64,000 nucleotides of DNA from assembly GCF_004340985.1 (NCBI RefSeq), contig NZ_SLYB01000005.1, positions 1 to 64,000 on the forward strand, written 5' to 3'. This DNA is from Cricetibacter osteomyelitidis (GTDB lineage: Bacteria; Pseudomonadota; Gammaproteobacteria; Enterobacterales; Pasteurellaceae). Of this stretch, positions 1-8,221 are shown one piece after another (within the stretch, counting starts at the first letter, position 1; each line of letters begins with the position of its first letter). A model generated the notes under the pieces. The model saw only the letters and a list, made by a program, of their open reading frames with translations. It ran no database searches and was not told the origin of the DNA. The position numbers and the translations under genes were made by a program.

Positions 1-30
1 CAAAGCGGGAGTGGGTTTGTCAGTAGTCTG

Positions 31-58
31 AGCCCTAGCGTATGCTAGGGCTTTTTTT
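31..58 (+). terminator. Intrinsic terminator of the gene upstream of the window
   Basis: A perfect 9-bp stem (AGCCCTAGC / GCTAGGGCT) with a 4-nt loop is followed by seven T residues on the + strand. It would end a transcript entering from the left edge. An uptake signal (AAGTGCGGT) follows near position 77. Confidence 0.8.
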
Positions 59-195
59 GTAGCAAAAATGTAACAAAGTGCGGTCAAAAAAACATAAATT
101 TTAAAAAATATCTACAAATTTGCTACACTATTTCTGAAAAATCACGTAAAATCCCAAAATCTTGACGAGGATCCCTTTTAGGTGATAAATAACAG

Positions 196-1236
196 ATGAA
201 GCTCTCAATAGTAAATTTAGGCTTGCTCCGAGAAGGGCAGGATTACAGACAGGCTATTGAGTCAATAGTGAAGTTGGCTCAAGTTGCAGAAGAGCTGGAA
301 TTGGAGCGTTATTGGATCGCAGAACATCATAATTCCAAACATTTGGTGAGTACGTCAACTCAGTTATTGATTCAGCATACTTTATCAAATACTAAGAAAA
401 TTAAGGTCGGGGCGGGCGGAGTGATGCTGCCGAATCATAGCCCTTATATTGTTGCGGAGCAATATGCGATGTTAGCAACACTTTATCCGGAACGTGTAGA
501 ACTCGGATTAGGGCGTGCGCCCGGCATGGAAGTTCATACTGTGGAAGCTTTACGTCGTCATCTTACACAACATGATTTTCCGATGGATTTGATTGAATTA
601 CGCAGTTATTTCGAAAGCAATGCAAGAGTGCATGCCTATTTAGCGGAAAATGTTGAAATGCCTTTTTATATCTTGGGTTCAAGTACGGAAAGTGCATATT
701 TAGCCGCGGAATTAGGGCTGCCTTATTCTTATGCCGCCCATTTTGTTCCGGAGACGATGGAAGAAGCGATTGCCGTTTATCGGAATAATTTTAAACCTTC
801 GAAATATTTAGCTGCCCCCTATGTGATTTTAGGTTTTAATGTGATCGTTGCGGACACAGATGATGAAGCCAAACATCTTGCCACAACACAAACTCAACTA
901 TATTTGGATATTGTGACGGATCAGCAATATGGCTTACGTCCGCCATTGAAATCCGACAAAGAAGTGTGGCAGAGACCCTATGTTCATGCTGACCATACTC
1001 CTCATTTTGGTCCGGTGGATTTTTCAAATATCCCGTTATACGATCAAGAAGAATTTGTCGTGAAACAGCTTATGGCATGTTCCTTGATTGGTAGCCCGAA
1101 AACGGTGGAAGCACAATTAAAAGTACTGAAAAGTGCGGTCAAATTTGAAGAAATTATTGCCTTAAGCCATATTTTTGATGAAGAAAAACAGTATTATTCT
1201 TATCGACTATTTAATGAAATAGTCAGAAGACAGTAA
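196..1236 (+). CDS. Luciferase-like flavin-dependent monooxygenase (LLM class)
   Basis: The 346-residue protein fits the bacterial-luciferase superfamily, TIM-barrel enzymes that use reduced FMN. Seen in the sequence: an N-terminal strand MKLSIVNLG, the AEHH motif near residue 43, VGAGGVMLPNHSP near 72-84 and ELGLGRAPG near 102-110. These are typical of the MsnO8-like branch of the family. Length is normal for a full single-domain member. The substrate cannot be read from the sequence; no neighbour suggests a pathway. The ribosome site is weak (AGGTG about 12 bases before the ATG). An uptake signal lies inside the 3' end near 1131. It appears to be a single-gene unit, with the autotransporter starting 260 bases downstream on the same strand. 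Confidence 0.85.
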   Translation: MKLSIVNLGLLREGQDYRQAIESIVKLAQVAEELELERYWIAEHHNSKHLVSTSTQLLIQHTLSNTKKIKVGAGGVMLPNHSPYIVAEQYAMLATLYPERVELGLGRAPGMEVHTVEALRRHLTQHDFPMDLIELRSYFESNARVHAYLAENVEMPFYILGSSTESAYLAAELGLPYSYAAHFVPETMEEAIAVYRNNFKPSKYLAAPYVILGFNVIVADTDDEAKHLATTQTQLYLDIVTDQQYGLRPPLKSDKEVWQRPYVHADHTPHFGPVDFSNIPLYDQEEFVVKQLMACSLIGSPKTVEAQLKVLKSAVKFEEIIALSHIFDEEKQYYSYRLFNEIVRRQ

Positions 1237-1330
1237 AAAATAAAGGTGCATTGAATAAGTGTATCCTTTGTTGATACGCCTATTAGATCAAAGTAACCGC
1301 TTTTTGTTCGGAGGTTTGCCGGTGGTTTGC

Positions 1331-1384
1331 ATCATTATTATCATAACTTTTATTCTCTTCACTAAAACCTCATTTGAAAATAAA
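1331..1384 (+). repeat. Copy A of a ~53-base motif upstream of the autotransporter
   Basis: This AT-rich stretch contains ATCATTATTATCATAACTTT and ends in TTTGAAAATAAA. It recurs, with about 80 percent identity by eye, at 5837-5889 beyond the autotransporter. Lying about 110 bases before the autotransporter start, it is probably part of a promoter or regulator-binding region. Confidence 0.55.
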
Positions 1385-1496
1385 GTATAAAGGGCTTTTT
1401 ATTATCAAAAATTTCTATACTAAAAATGAGATTTATTATCATTTTTATTTCTGTTAATATTCATTAACTTTAAATTAACAAAGGAAATGAATACCA

Positions 1497-4400
1497 ATGA
1501 ACAATCACAATAATGCTTTTCTTAAGAGTCTGACATTGACAGCCGTTATACTTACAACCATATCCATTTCGGCAAATGCTTATCAGCGAAGTGAAGGTTC
1601 TATTGCTATTGTCAATGAAGAAGATAACGTTGAAAAAATTGATACCATTACCAGTGATAGTACGGAAGAACGCATTACCGGAAAATTTAATCGTTCCGGT
1701 AATCCGGTACGGATTATTTGGTATGGCAATCCCAATGATAGCGATGGAAAAGTGGCACAACTTGCCGCAAAAAATGCCGGACAAATTGCCGGTGGTGTTA
1801 TTGCCATCGGGAAAACGACAACAGAAAGCGAGGACCGTCGTGGTGCGATTTCCATTGATGGTATTGCCAATGGATTTGATGCATTAGGTTGGTCAGCACC
1901 AAGTAACCCGGCAAATGTGATATTTTCTCTGGAAAACATTGAAAATAGCGGGACAATTTCAGCACGGGCGAGCCTACAAGGCGGCAAAGCAGAAACTCAT
2001 GGCGATGTAAAAAGCTATGGTAGCAGTAACGGGATTTCGATCGTTGGTTTAGCGGATTTTGGTAAACATACCGCAGAGGTGGGAGCAGATGGTATCGCTG
2101 ATGGTTACAGCGGTGCGACCAGTGTTTCCCGGGTAAGAGTCAGCCGCAGTGCAACGCGTTCCCGAGCTGTCACAGTCGAAGAAAGTACGCCAAGTACACC
2201 AGAGTTGGAAAAAGCTGATTTTGAAGGTAAAACCGTAGAAGTGAGCTTACAAAAATTCAAAAACAGCGGACAAATTCACGCCAATATTCAAGCACAAGCA
2301 GAGCAAAATACTATAGCCCATACCTCTAGTTATAAACCTCAATTCTATTCTGTTACCACTTCCGCATCCGGTAATGCCGTATCTGCCGCTTCTTATGTAA
2401 ACACCATTGATAAGCTGACCTTTTCTGAACAACAGAATAATTTTGCCAAACTCGGTGATATTGAAAATAGCGGTAGTTTAAACGGTAATGCAATGCTAAA
2501 AGGCGGACAAAATACAACGCATACGACGACCCATTCCACTAACACGGGTAACGGGATTTCAGCGTTGGCACATACCGGTCGTTTTGCCAAGAATAAAACC
2601 GAAAGTGCGGTTGGAAATATTCAAAATACCGGACAAATTAACGGAACACTGGAGCAAATTTCAGGCAATAATTCCAACTATCAAGGATTCCATCTCTATT
2701 CCGATGCAAATGCCCTTGGTAGCGGTAACGGTGTGTCGGTTACGGCAGACTCCAGTAACGGACAAACCCGTTATCTCTCTTCAAGTGCCACCATCGGTGA
2801 TGTGCAAAATAGCGGCTATATTCGAGGAACGGCAATAGTTCACGCCGGCAACGGAATGGGGAGTTTAATGGCAAAAGCCGTCTCTTCCGGTAATGGTTTA
2901 TCTACCTATTCACAAGGCAATAACGGGCAATTATCGGCAATTGGCAACATTGACAATAGCGGAATTATTAGTGGTCAAATTGAAGTCAAAGGTGGACGAT
3001 CCGGTGATAATTCACGAGATAAGATATTTATCCCGAAAATTGAACAAACATCGGCAAATAATAATTTATTTGGTAACGATGGAATGAATAATTGGCTCGC
3101 ACCAAGCTCAAAACCAATAGCCGCAACCAGCCCGAAGTTAAGCGAAGAAACCTGTAAATGGTTGGCAGCAGGCACACCGGGCTGTGAAAAAGAAAAACCA
3201 AAAGCAGATGACACACCGAATCACGTCAAAGCAACGGTTCAAACATCGACTACCGTCCATTCAAGCGGTAATGGTATTACGGCTTGGAGTTATCTGGAAT
3301 CAGCGCCCGGCGATTATGCCACGAAAAATTCCCGTTTAGGTAATATATCCAATACCGGTGTAATCAGCGGTTATGCCAAAGTTTTACAAGGTTTCTCGCA
3401 AAATCAATTTACACCTGTGGATTACCGCAATAACGGTGCCGGGATCGCGATAAATTCGGAAACCAATGCAAATATTACCAATGCCGGTATTATTTCAGGC
3501 AATCACAGTGCATTACTCTCCAGAGGTAAAATAGATACCTCTTGGAGTATTCGTAATCCGGAATACCGTTCCGGCTTTAAAGGAAATATTTATAACTATG
3601 GGATCTTAGCCGGTCGTTTGATTATCGGTAATTATGAGTTAGATAATAATTCCGGGCAATATTACCGCTATTTTGATACTAGCGATAAAACCAACTCTAA
3701 GGTTAAAAATGCCGGGTTGTATGTAAAACTAGATGAAAATGAAGCAATTGATAAAATTATTGTTGGCAATGATAAGCCGGATAATTTCGTCCAAAACGGC
3801 AAAACCTATACCATTGAAAACGCTCCACTCACAACGAATGGCAAAGATAGTGAAAAGGTTACTAATCAAGCTGAAACGATTACCAACAAAATTATCAACG
3901 GTGTAGGAATGGCAAATGGAGCATTGTTTGCCAAGCATAATCTAACTCTGACCGACAGTATTGTGAACGGCTATAAAACCGCTTTAAAAATCGCTGAAAA
4001 CAGCGAGGTAAACCTTAACGGGGCAATCCTTAATGTGAATGGTTTTAAAAACAACCAAATCGATAAACCATTGGCAGTGAAAGGGGATATGGGTACAAAT
4101 AAACTTATCATTGCAAATAAATCAAATATCAATGGCGATATTGATCTGAAAGCAGGCGACGACCAACTGACGATTAGCGACAGCCACTCCAGATTTAATG
4201 GTCGTACGATTGATTTGGGCGAGGGCAACGATACCTTGGCTTTTGGTCAGGAAAATAATCCATTAACCACACCGATTAAGGTGGATTACCATATTGCGAA
4301 TGCCGAAAATATCTTGATTAATCAACCCACTGAGTTACAAGCCAATGCAGCAGTAAGAGGTACTGATAGCATTACGCTCAATCAAGACCTACACTATCAG

Positions 4401-5723
4401 GTTCTCAGTCCAAACCAACATGCTTTATTTGATAAAGCTCGCAACAAGTCAATTTCATTAACAGGAAAAGGTAAGTTTGTGGTCGATACGACCAAAGCGA
4501 CAAGTGAATACGAAGTAAACTTTGGTGGTTTTCAGCTCCAGCCAACTGATATTAAGTTTGCTACCAATAATGTCTTACAATCAGCGATCTTTAAAGACGG
4601 AAAATTATTGATACAACCAAAAACCGTAATAACTCAAGAAGAGACGGGACAGCATGCCACATCCGAGCAACAATTCCAAACACCTTATGCAGAGGCTTAC
4701 AACAGTTATATCGACAGCTGGCGTGTAAATGGTATAAATCCACTGGAAAACAGTGCCTCAACGGATAATAAGTCGGCAAAAGCAGCAAGCGAAGCGATTA
4801 ATCGCTATTTGGCAGATACCGTAGAACATAATCTGTATGCGGCAATACTTCCGCAATTAGCTCACAATATGGCAGTGAAACGTGATGCGTTGTTGTCTGA
4901 GAATAAACGTCTTAATGCGCAAGAATGGATGGTATCGGCACAGGTATTATCACGCCGTAATGACTATCATGAATCGGCTCGGAAGGGTAAAACCCATACC
5001 TCGATGTTAGCAATCCATTATGGTATCAACAATGATATTACTACCGGTGCTCATATCAGCACAAACAAAACACAGATTGAAGGTTACCAATCAAGCTATT
5101 TGAAAGGTAATGGCATAGCATTTGGCGGCTATATCCGCAGCCGGTTTGAGCGCTTAACGCTAACCGGAGGCGTAATACATGAACAGTTCAACCTAAAAGG
5201 CAAACGTACTATCAGCAATAGTTACAACAGTCATCAGTTTGATGCAAACGGCAAAGCCAATGCAACAGGCATTTATACTCAGTTAAAATACGCGTTACCG
5301 CTCGGAGAACAATGGCAACTTGTACCTAAATTTGCGGTTGCCTATAGTCGTTTTAATCAAAAAGCGATTAATGAAATCGGAGTAGCAGGGCTAACGATTG
5401 ATGCACAACATAGTAATCGCCTTGAAGGCATTATCGGCCAGGAATTGATCGCCAATATTCCAACACTTAATGGTAATGCAGTGTTTAAATTCAGCGGTGA
5501 TTATAGCGTTATTTCCGCAGAAAAAGATTTGCACAGCCATTTCCGTAATGGTCGAACATTCAAAATTCGCAGCGAACCGACACGCCATGTAACTCATGTT
5601 GGCTTAGGTGTTGGTTATCAGTGGAAAATCGGTGTTGATCTTTACCTAAATGCTCACAAAGCTTTCAGTAAAACCGGCGACCAGACTTCCATGAATTTGA
5701 AAATCGGTTACACCTTCAAATAG
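1497..5723 (+). CDS. Large classical (type V) autotransporter
   Basis: The 1408-residue surface protein has a signal peptide at about residues 1-29 (hydrophobic core LTLTAVILTTISISANA). A long passenger follows, built from repeats of two kinds of phrase, 'NSG or NTG followed by I/Q' and 'SSGNGIS', as in beta-helical passengers. The C-terminal roughly 270 residues, from about AQEWMVSAQ, have the alternating strands of an autotransporter beta-barrel that would translocate the passenger across the outer membrane. The final residues are GYTFK, so the usual terminal aromatic residue is followed by one extra Lys. No protease triad stands out, so an adhesin role is more likely than a protease, but this is inference. 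The ATG is preceded by AAAGGAAATGAA, a fair ribosome site. Confidence 0.85.
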   Translation: MNNHNNAFLKSLTLTAVILTTISISANAYQRSEGSIAIVNEEDNVEKIDTITSDSTEERITGKFNRSGNPVRIIWYGNPNDSDGKVAQLAAKNAGQIAGGVIAIGKTTTESEDRRGAISIDGIANGFDALGWSAPSNPANVIFSLENIENSGTISARASLQGGKAETHGDVKSYGSSNGISIVGLADFGKHTAEVGADGIADGYSGATSVSRVRVSRSATRSRAVTVEESTPSTPELEKADFEGKTVEVSLQKFKNSGQIHANIQAQAEQNTIAHTSSYKPQFYSVTTSASGNAVSAASYVNTIDKLTFSEQQNNFAKLGDIENSGSLNGNAMLKGGQNTTHTTTHSTNTGNGISALAHTGRFAKNKTESAVGNIQNTGQINGTLEQISGNNSNYQGFHLYSDANALGSGNGVSVTADSSNGQTRYLSSSATIGDVQNSGYIRGTAIVHAGNGMGSLMAKAVSSGNGLSTYSQGNNGQLSAIGNIDNSGIISGQIEVKGGRSGDNSRDKIFIPKIEQTSANNNLFGNDGMNNWLAPSSKPIAATSPKLSEETCKWLAAGTPGCEKEKPKADDTPNHVKATVQTSTTVHSSGNGITAWSYLESAPGDYATKNSRLGNISNTGVISGYAKVLQGFSQNQFTPVDYRNNGAGIAINSETNANITNAGIISGNHSALLSRGKIDTSWSIRNPEYRSGFKGNIYNYGILAGRLIIGNYELDNNSGQYYRYFDTSDKTNSKVKNAGLYVKLDENEAIDKIIVGNDKPDNFVQNGKTYTIENAPLTTNGKDSEKVTNQAETITNKIINGVGMANGALFAKHNLTLTDSIVNGYKTALKIAENSEVNLNGAILNVNGFKNNQIDKPLAVKGDMGTNKLIIANKSNINGDIDLKAGDDQLTISDSHSRFNGRTIDLGEGNDTLAFGQENNPLTTPIKVDYHIANAENILINQPTELQANAAVRGTDSITLNQDLHYQVLSPNQHALFDKARNKSISLTGKGKFVVDTTKATSEYEVNFGGFQLQPTDIKFATNNVLQSAIFKDGKLLIQPKTVITQEETGQHATSEQQFQTPYAEAYNSYIDSWRVNGINPLENSASTDNKSAKAASEAINRYLADTVEHNLYAAILPQLAHNMAVKRDALLSENKRLNAQEWMVSAQVLSRRNDYHESARKGKTHTSMLAIHYGINNDITTGAHISTNKTQIEGYQSSYLKGNGIAFGGYIRSRFERLTLTGGVIHEQFNLKGKRTISNSYNSHQFDANGKANATGIYTQLKYALPLGEQWQLVPKFAVAYSRFNQKAINEIGVAGLTIDAQHSNRLEGIIGQELIANIPTLNGNAVFKFSGDYSVISAEKDLHSHFRNGRTFKIRSEPTRHVTHVGLGVGYQWKIGVDLYLNAHKAFSKTGDQTSMNLKIGYTFK

Positions 5724-5781
5724 CGGATTATCCTTTTCATCTAATGGATTATCAAAGATTTAAGAACAGAAAATAAGGTGC

Positions 5782-5812
5782 AATGGTCAAAATTGTTTGT
5801 ATTTTGACCATT
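5782..5812 (+). terminator. Hairpin after the autotransporter
   Basis: An 11-bp perfect stem (AATGGTCAAAA / TTTTGACCATT) surrounds a 9-nt loop about 60 bases after the autotransporter stop. The stem ends in T residues, but no long T run follows, so efficiency is uncertain. Confidence 0.55.
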
Positions 5813-5836
5813 ACATTTATCCTTTATACCAAAAAT

Positions 5837-5889
5837 ATCGTTATTGTCATAACCTTTATTTTTTCACTAAAACGTTATTTGAAAATAAC
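5837..5889 (+). repeat. Copy B of the autotransporter upstream motif
   Basis: This stretch aligns with 1331-1384: it shares CACTAAAAC, ATTTGAAAATAA and a TCATAACnTTTATT core. No gene follows it on the + strand within 1.5 kb. It could be the promoter of a second autotransporter that has been deleted. Confidence 0.5.
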
Positions 5890-6186
5890 AATCTGTGTTT
5901 ATTAATGATTTTTTAATCAACACCATTGTTAATGAATACTAAATAGCAATTCATTTTCCCGTATACTTCCACTATCACGGAAAATCATTGTTCCGGCAGC
6001 AAAACACATCATAACAGCCAGTAATTTTTAATTAACCGTGGTGAAAAAGACAAATGTCCCAAGCATAAATTATCCTTGTGCAAAATATGATTTACATATT
6101 AGATAACTATCGCTGTGATTCGGATAGTTATTTCCCTAATAGGATAAATCATTGATTTATACTCACTGAAGGTATAATAAGAGCGT

Positions 6187-6774
6187 TTATAACAATCCGG
6201 TCAATGTAAAAAAAGCACGATATGCAGCGGCTTTTTTCGCTAAACTTAAAGGGTACGCTCTTGATGTGGAAGGTAATCGACAAAGTTTTAAGTGTCTGCC
6301 CGTATAATAATAATCGATCACTTCGTTGGTTTTTGGTAATTTAATTTTTTCCGCTAACAAACTTAGTAACACTTCCGTGGCTTTGCCGCCTGTTGTGCCG
6401 ATCCATTGGCATTGTGGAAGTTGATTCAACACCGCTTTAAGATCAACCGATTCGACAATTTTTAAAAATTTATCGGAGGCATTACCTTGTTCGCGAATGG
6501 CTTTAAATACGGTCGGACAGGAAGCTATACCGCGTTCATTCAAAAATGCTTTGATTTTATCCGCATCAAACTGCTTTTTACCCTTCACTTGAAAATGCTG
6601 TGGATCATCAAAAAACACAATGCCGTAAATTCGCCACATATCATTTTGAAAGTTGGGATAATGAAATTCCATCGCCCGTTTATCCGCAGGCGGTGGAAAT
6701 GTGCCCATCGTCATTACTGTGGCGTTAGCTGGCAATAGCGGAGGGAAAGGATGGTTTTCAATAATTTCTATCAT
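6187..6774 (-). CDS. Uracil-DNA glycosylase superfamily protein (putative)
   Basis: The 195-residue protein has features of the UDG-like fold. An early strand and loop (TVMTMGTFPPPADKRA, about residues 19-34) fits the position of the first catalytic loop. A late motif, RLPSTSRAYP (about residues 166-175), fits the second loop, where a proline/serine-rich turn enters the DNA. The middle contains a WIGTTGGKA strand-turn. Length is typical of short UDG-family members. I infer a DNA repair or mismatch-glycosylase role; the active-site residues do not match family 1 Ung, so base specificity is unknown. It lies downstream of the YjbR/EVE-like gene on the same strand with a 44-base gap, which holds an inverted uptake signal, so the two could be cotranscribed. 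Confidence 0.6.
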   Translation of the reverse strand: MIEIIENHPFPPLLPANATVMTMGTFPPPADKRAMEFHYPNFQNDMWRIYGIVFFDDPQHFQVKGKKQFDADKIKAFLNERGIASCPTVFKAIREQGNASDKFLKIVESVDLKAVLNQLPQCQWIGTTGGKATEVLLSLLAEKIKLPKTNEVIDYYYTGRHLKLCRLPSTSRAYPLSLAKKAAAYRAFFTLTGLL

Positions 6775-6818
6775 GTTGTTCTCTATAAAATTTTTAAAAA
6801 ATAGACCGCACTTTTGGG

Positions 6819-7889
6819 CTAGGCTAAGGTCTCTAAATAAGCTAATAAATCCGTGGGTACAGACCGTGGACCACGCACGCCTTTAATACCGAATTCCCGT
6901 AGTTTGGTCAGGTGCAACGTATCCGGAGCATATTGGTACAATAGACGGATTTTCATTACACGTTCGACTTTCACATATTTATTTTTCTTGGTATAAGGCA
7001 GATTTATCGCCAATACGTCGCATTTATACAAAATCGCCGAGCGGGGAGCGGCTACATACATATAGATCACATCGCCCACCGCCACATTACTGCTTTGTTT
7101 CCACAAAATTTCTGATTGCTCACGAAAGGCTTGTTCCACATCGAAATATTTCGGATTTGCCGGAATCAACCACTGAGAAATCCGGCCGTTTTGCTTACGG
7201 CTTTTTAAGTTTTTTGAGCCGGATTTAGTAAGATCATAACTTTGTTGAACCAATTGCAAAATTCGCTCATCAGGCAGCGTATCATCTAATATCACGCTTA
7301 TCCAGTTTTTCTTATTCATATGATAAGCGGGATAAATACCTTTTTCTTGCAGTAGGTTATTAATGTGTTCACTCTCTACTTTCAAATTGACCACATCCAC
7401 CATACCTTGCGTTTTTTTCGCCAATTTGCTCTTGTCAATATTCATTACCAAGGCATACCACTTTTCATTGGCAGCATGCTTAAACACACCGAAATTCGGG
7501 TATTTTTCCCAAGGAAATACCGGCTTATCCCCATAATTTGCCGCAAATGTTTTTGCTAACCGCTTTGCCTGCGGCGAAATAAAATATTCCTGAATAAAGC
7601 AATGCGCTAAAATAGCCTGCAACACGGCAAAATAAGCTTCCCGCACCTGATGTACAAACTCCCCGAGCTGCCCGGCAATATGGATATTATCGTATTCCGC
7701 TTCCATCTCCACATCAAATACCCGCCCGCGGACTTCCCCTTTCAATGAAATCCAAATTTCTGCTAAAAATTGACCATTTAGAATCGGACAAGAATAGTAA
7801 TAACCCTGCTCGGTTTGCGTAAACCCAAAGGACAGCAGCGTAGAAAAATCCACCTCTGCTTTTTGGAAGAATTGTTGTTCGAGGGACAT
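6819..7889 (-). CDS. MmcQ/YjbR-like protein with C-terminal EVE/PUA-like domain
   Basis: The 356-residue protein has three recognisable parts. Residues 1-115 are of unknown type. Residues about 125-230 match the MmcQ/YjbR 'CyaY-like' family (YPNFGVFKH, WYALVMNIDKSKL, NWISVILDD). Residues about 240-356 resemble an EVE/PUA-like domain that reads modified bases in other proteins (WLIPANPKYFDVEQAF, VGDVIYMYV, ILYKCDV). The order of domains is seen; a role in binding DNA or modified nucleotides is inference from the families. The start is the ATG at 7889, preceded by a GGAGAAA ribosome site. The first 38 codons and about 90 bases of upstream DNA are duplicated as a dead copy at 12550-12750. Confidence 0.7.
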   Translation of the reverse strand: MSLEQQFFQKAEVDFSTLLSFGFTQTEQGYYYSCPILNGQFLAEIWISLKGEVRGRVFDVEMEAEYDNIHIAGQLGEFVHQVREAYFAVLQAILAHCFIQEYFISPQAKRLAKTFAANYGDKPVFPWEKYPNFGVFKHAANEKWYALVMNIDKSKLAKKTQGMVDVVNLKVESEHINNLLQEKGIYPAYHMNKKNWISVILDDTLPDERILQLVQQSYDLTKSGSKNLKSRKQNGRISQWLIPANPKYFDVEQAFREQSEILWKQSSNVAVGDVIYMYVAAPRSAILYKCDVLAINLPYTKKNKYVKVERVMKIRLLYQYAPDTLHLTKLREFGIKGVRGPRSVPTDLLAYLETLA

Positions 7890-8221
7890 TTGATATTTCT
7901 CCGATTGTTTTTGTTATTTATGTTTTTATTATATACCTAATTCTTTTTTTATTTAAATGTGTAGAAAATTGTCGAACAGGAGCAAAGTGCGGTGGAAAAC
8001 AATTATTAGTTATGGGTAGTCGTATTCAGCAAGCAAATGATGAAATCGTGCGAATTAATGTGCATGGTTTAGAGCATTGGCTTAGATTTTGTTTTTATCG
8101 TCCAACAAAAAATCTTCCGATTTTACGGAAGATTTTTCAGTTATTACGCATTAAGCCGTATTTGAACCGACCAATACATTCTAGGGATACAGCATTTTTC
8201 CATTAAATAGTGATAATGAAA
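7890..8221. other. 332-base intergenic region
   Basis: The region contains the promoter area of the YjbR/EVE-like gene, an uptake signal near 7985, and a strong hairpin at 8108-8137. An open frame of 64 codons at 8012-8206 runs straight through the hairpin and is unlikely to be a gene. Confidence 0.6.
8108..8137 (-). terminator. Terminator of the trimeric adhesin gene
   Basis: A 12-bp perfect stem (AAAAATCTTCCG / CGGAAGATTTTT) with a 6-nt loop has T runs at its 3' end on either strand. It lies 85 bases beyond the adhesin stop, in the right direction to end that transcript. Confidence 0.8.

Larger units (their letters stand above)
5724..6186. other. 463-base gene-free interval
   Basis: Contents: the hairpin at 5782-5812, repeat copy B, then about 200 bases in which I can read no open frame longer than about 30 codons. 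A second hairpin (ATAACTATC / GATAGTTAT, 6103-6131) lies beyond the end of the leftward gene at 6187 and may be its terminator. Confidence 0.6.

Noticed and set aside
1470-1987. Open frames on the - strand and in other frames inside the autotransporter
   Set aside because: They are shadows of the repetitive + strand coding; no ribosome sites and no family match.
8012-8206. 64-codon open frame between the YjbR/EVE-like gene and the adhesin
   Set aside because: It runs through the strong terminator hairpin at 8108-8137, has no ribosome site and shows no family features.
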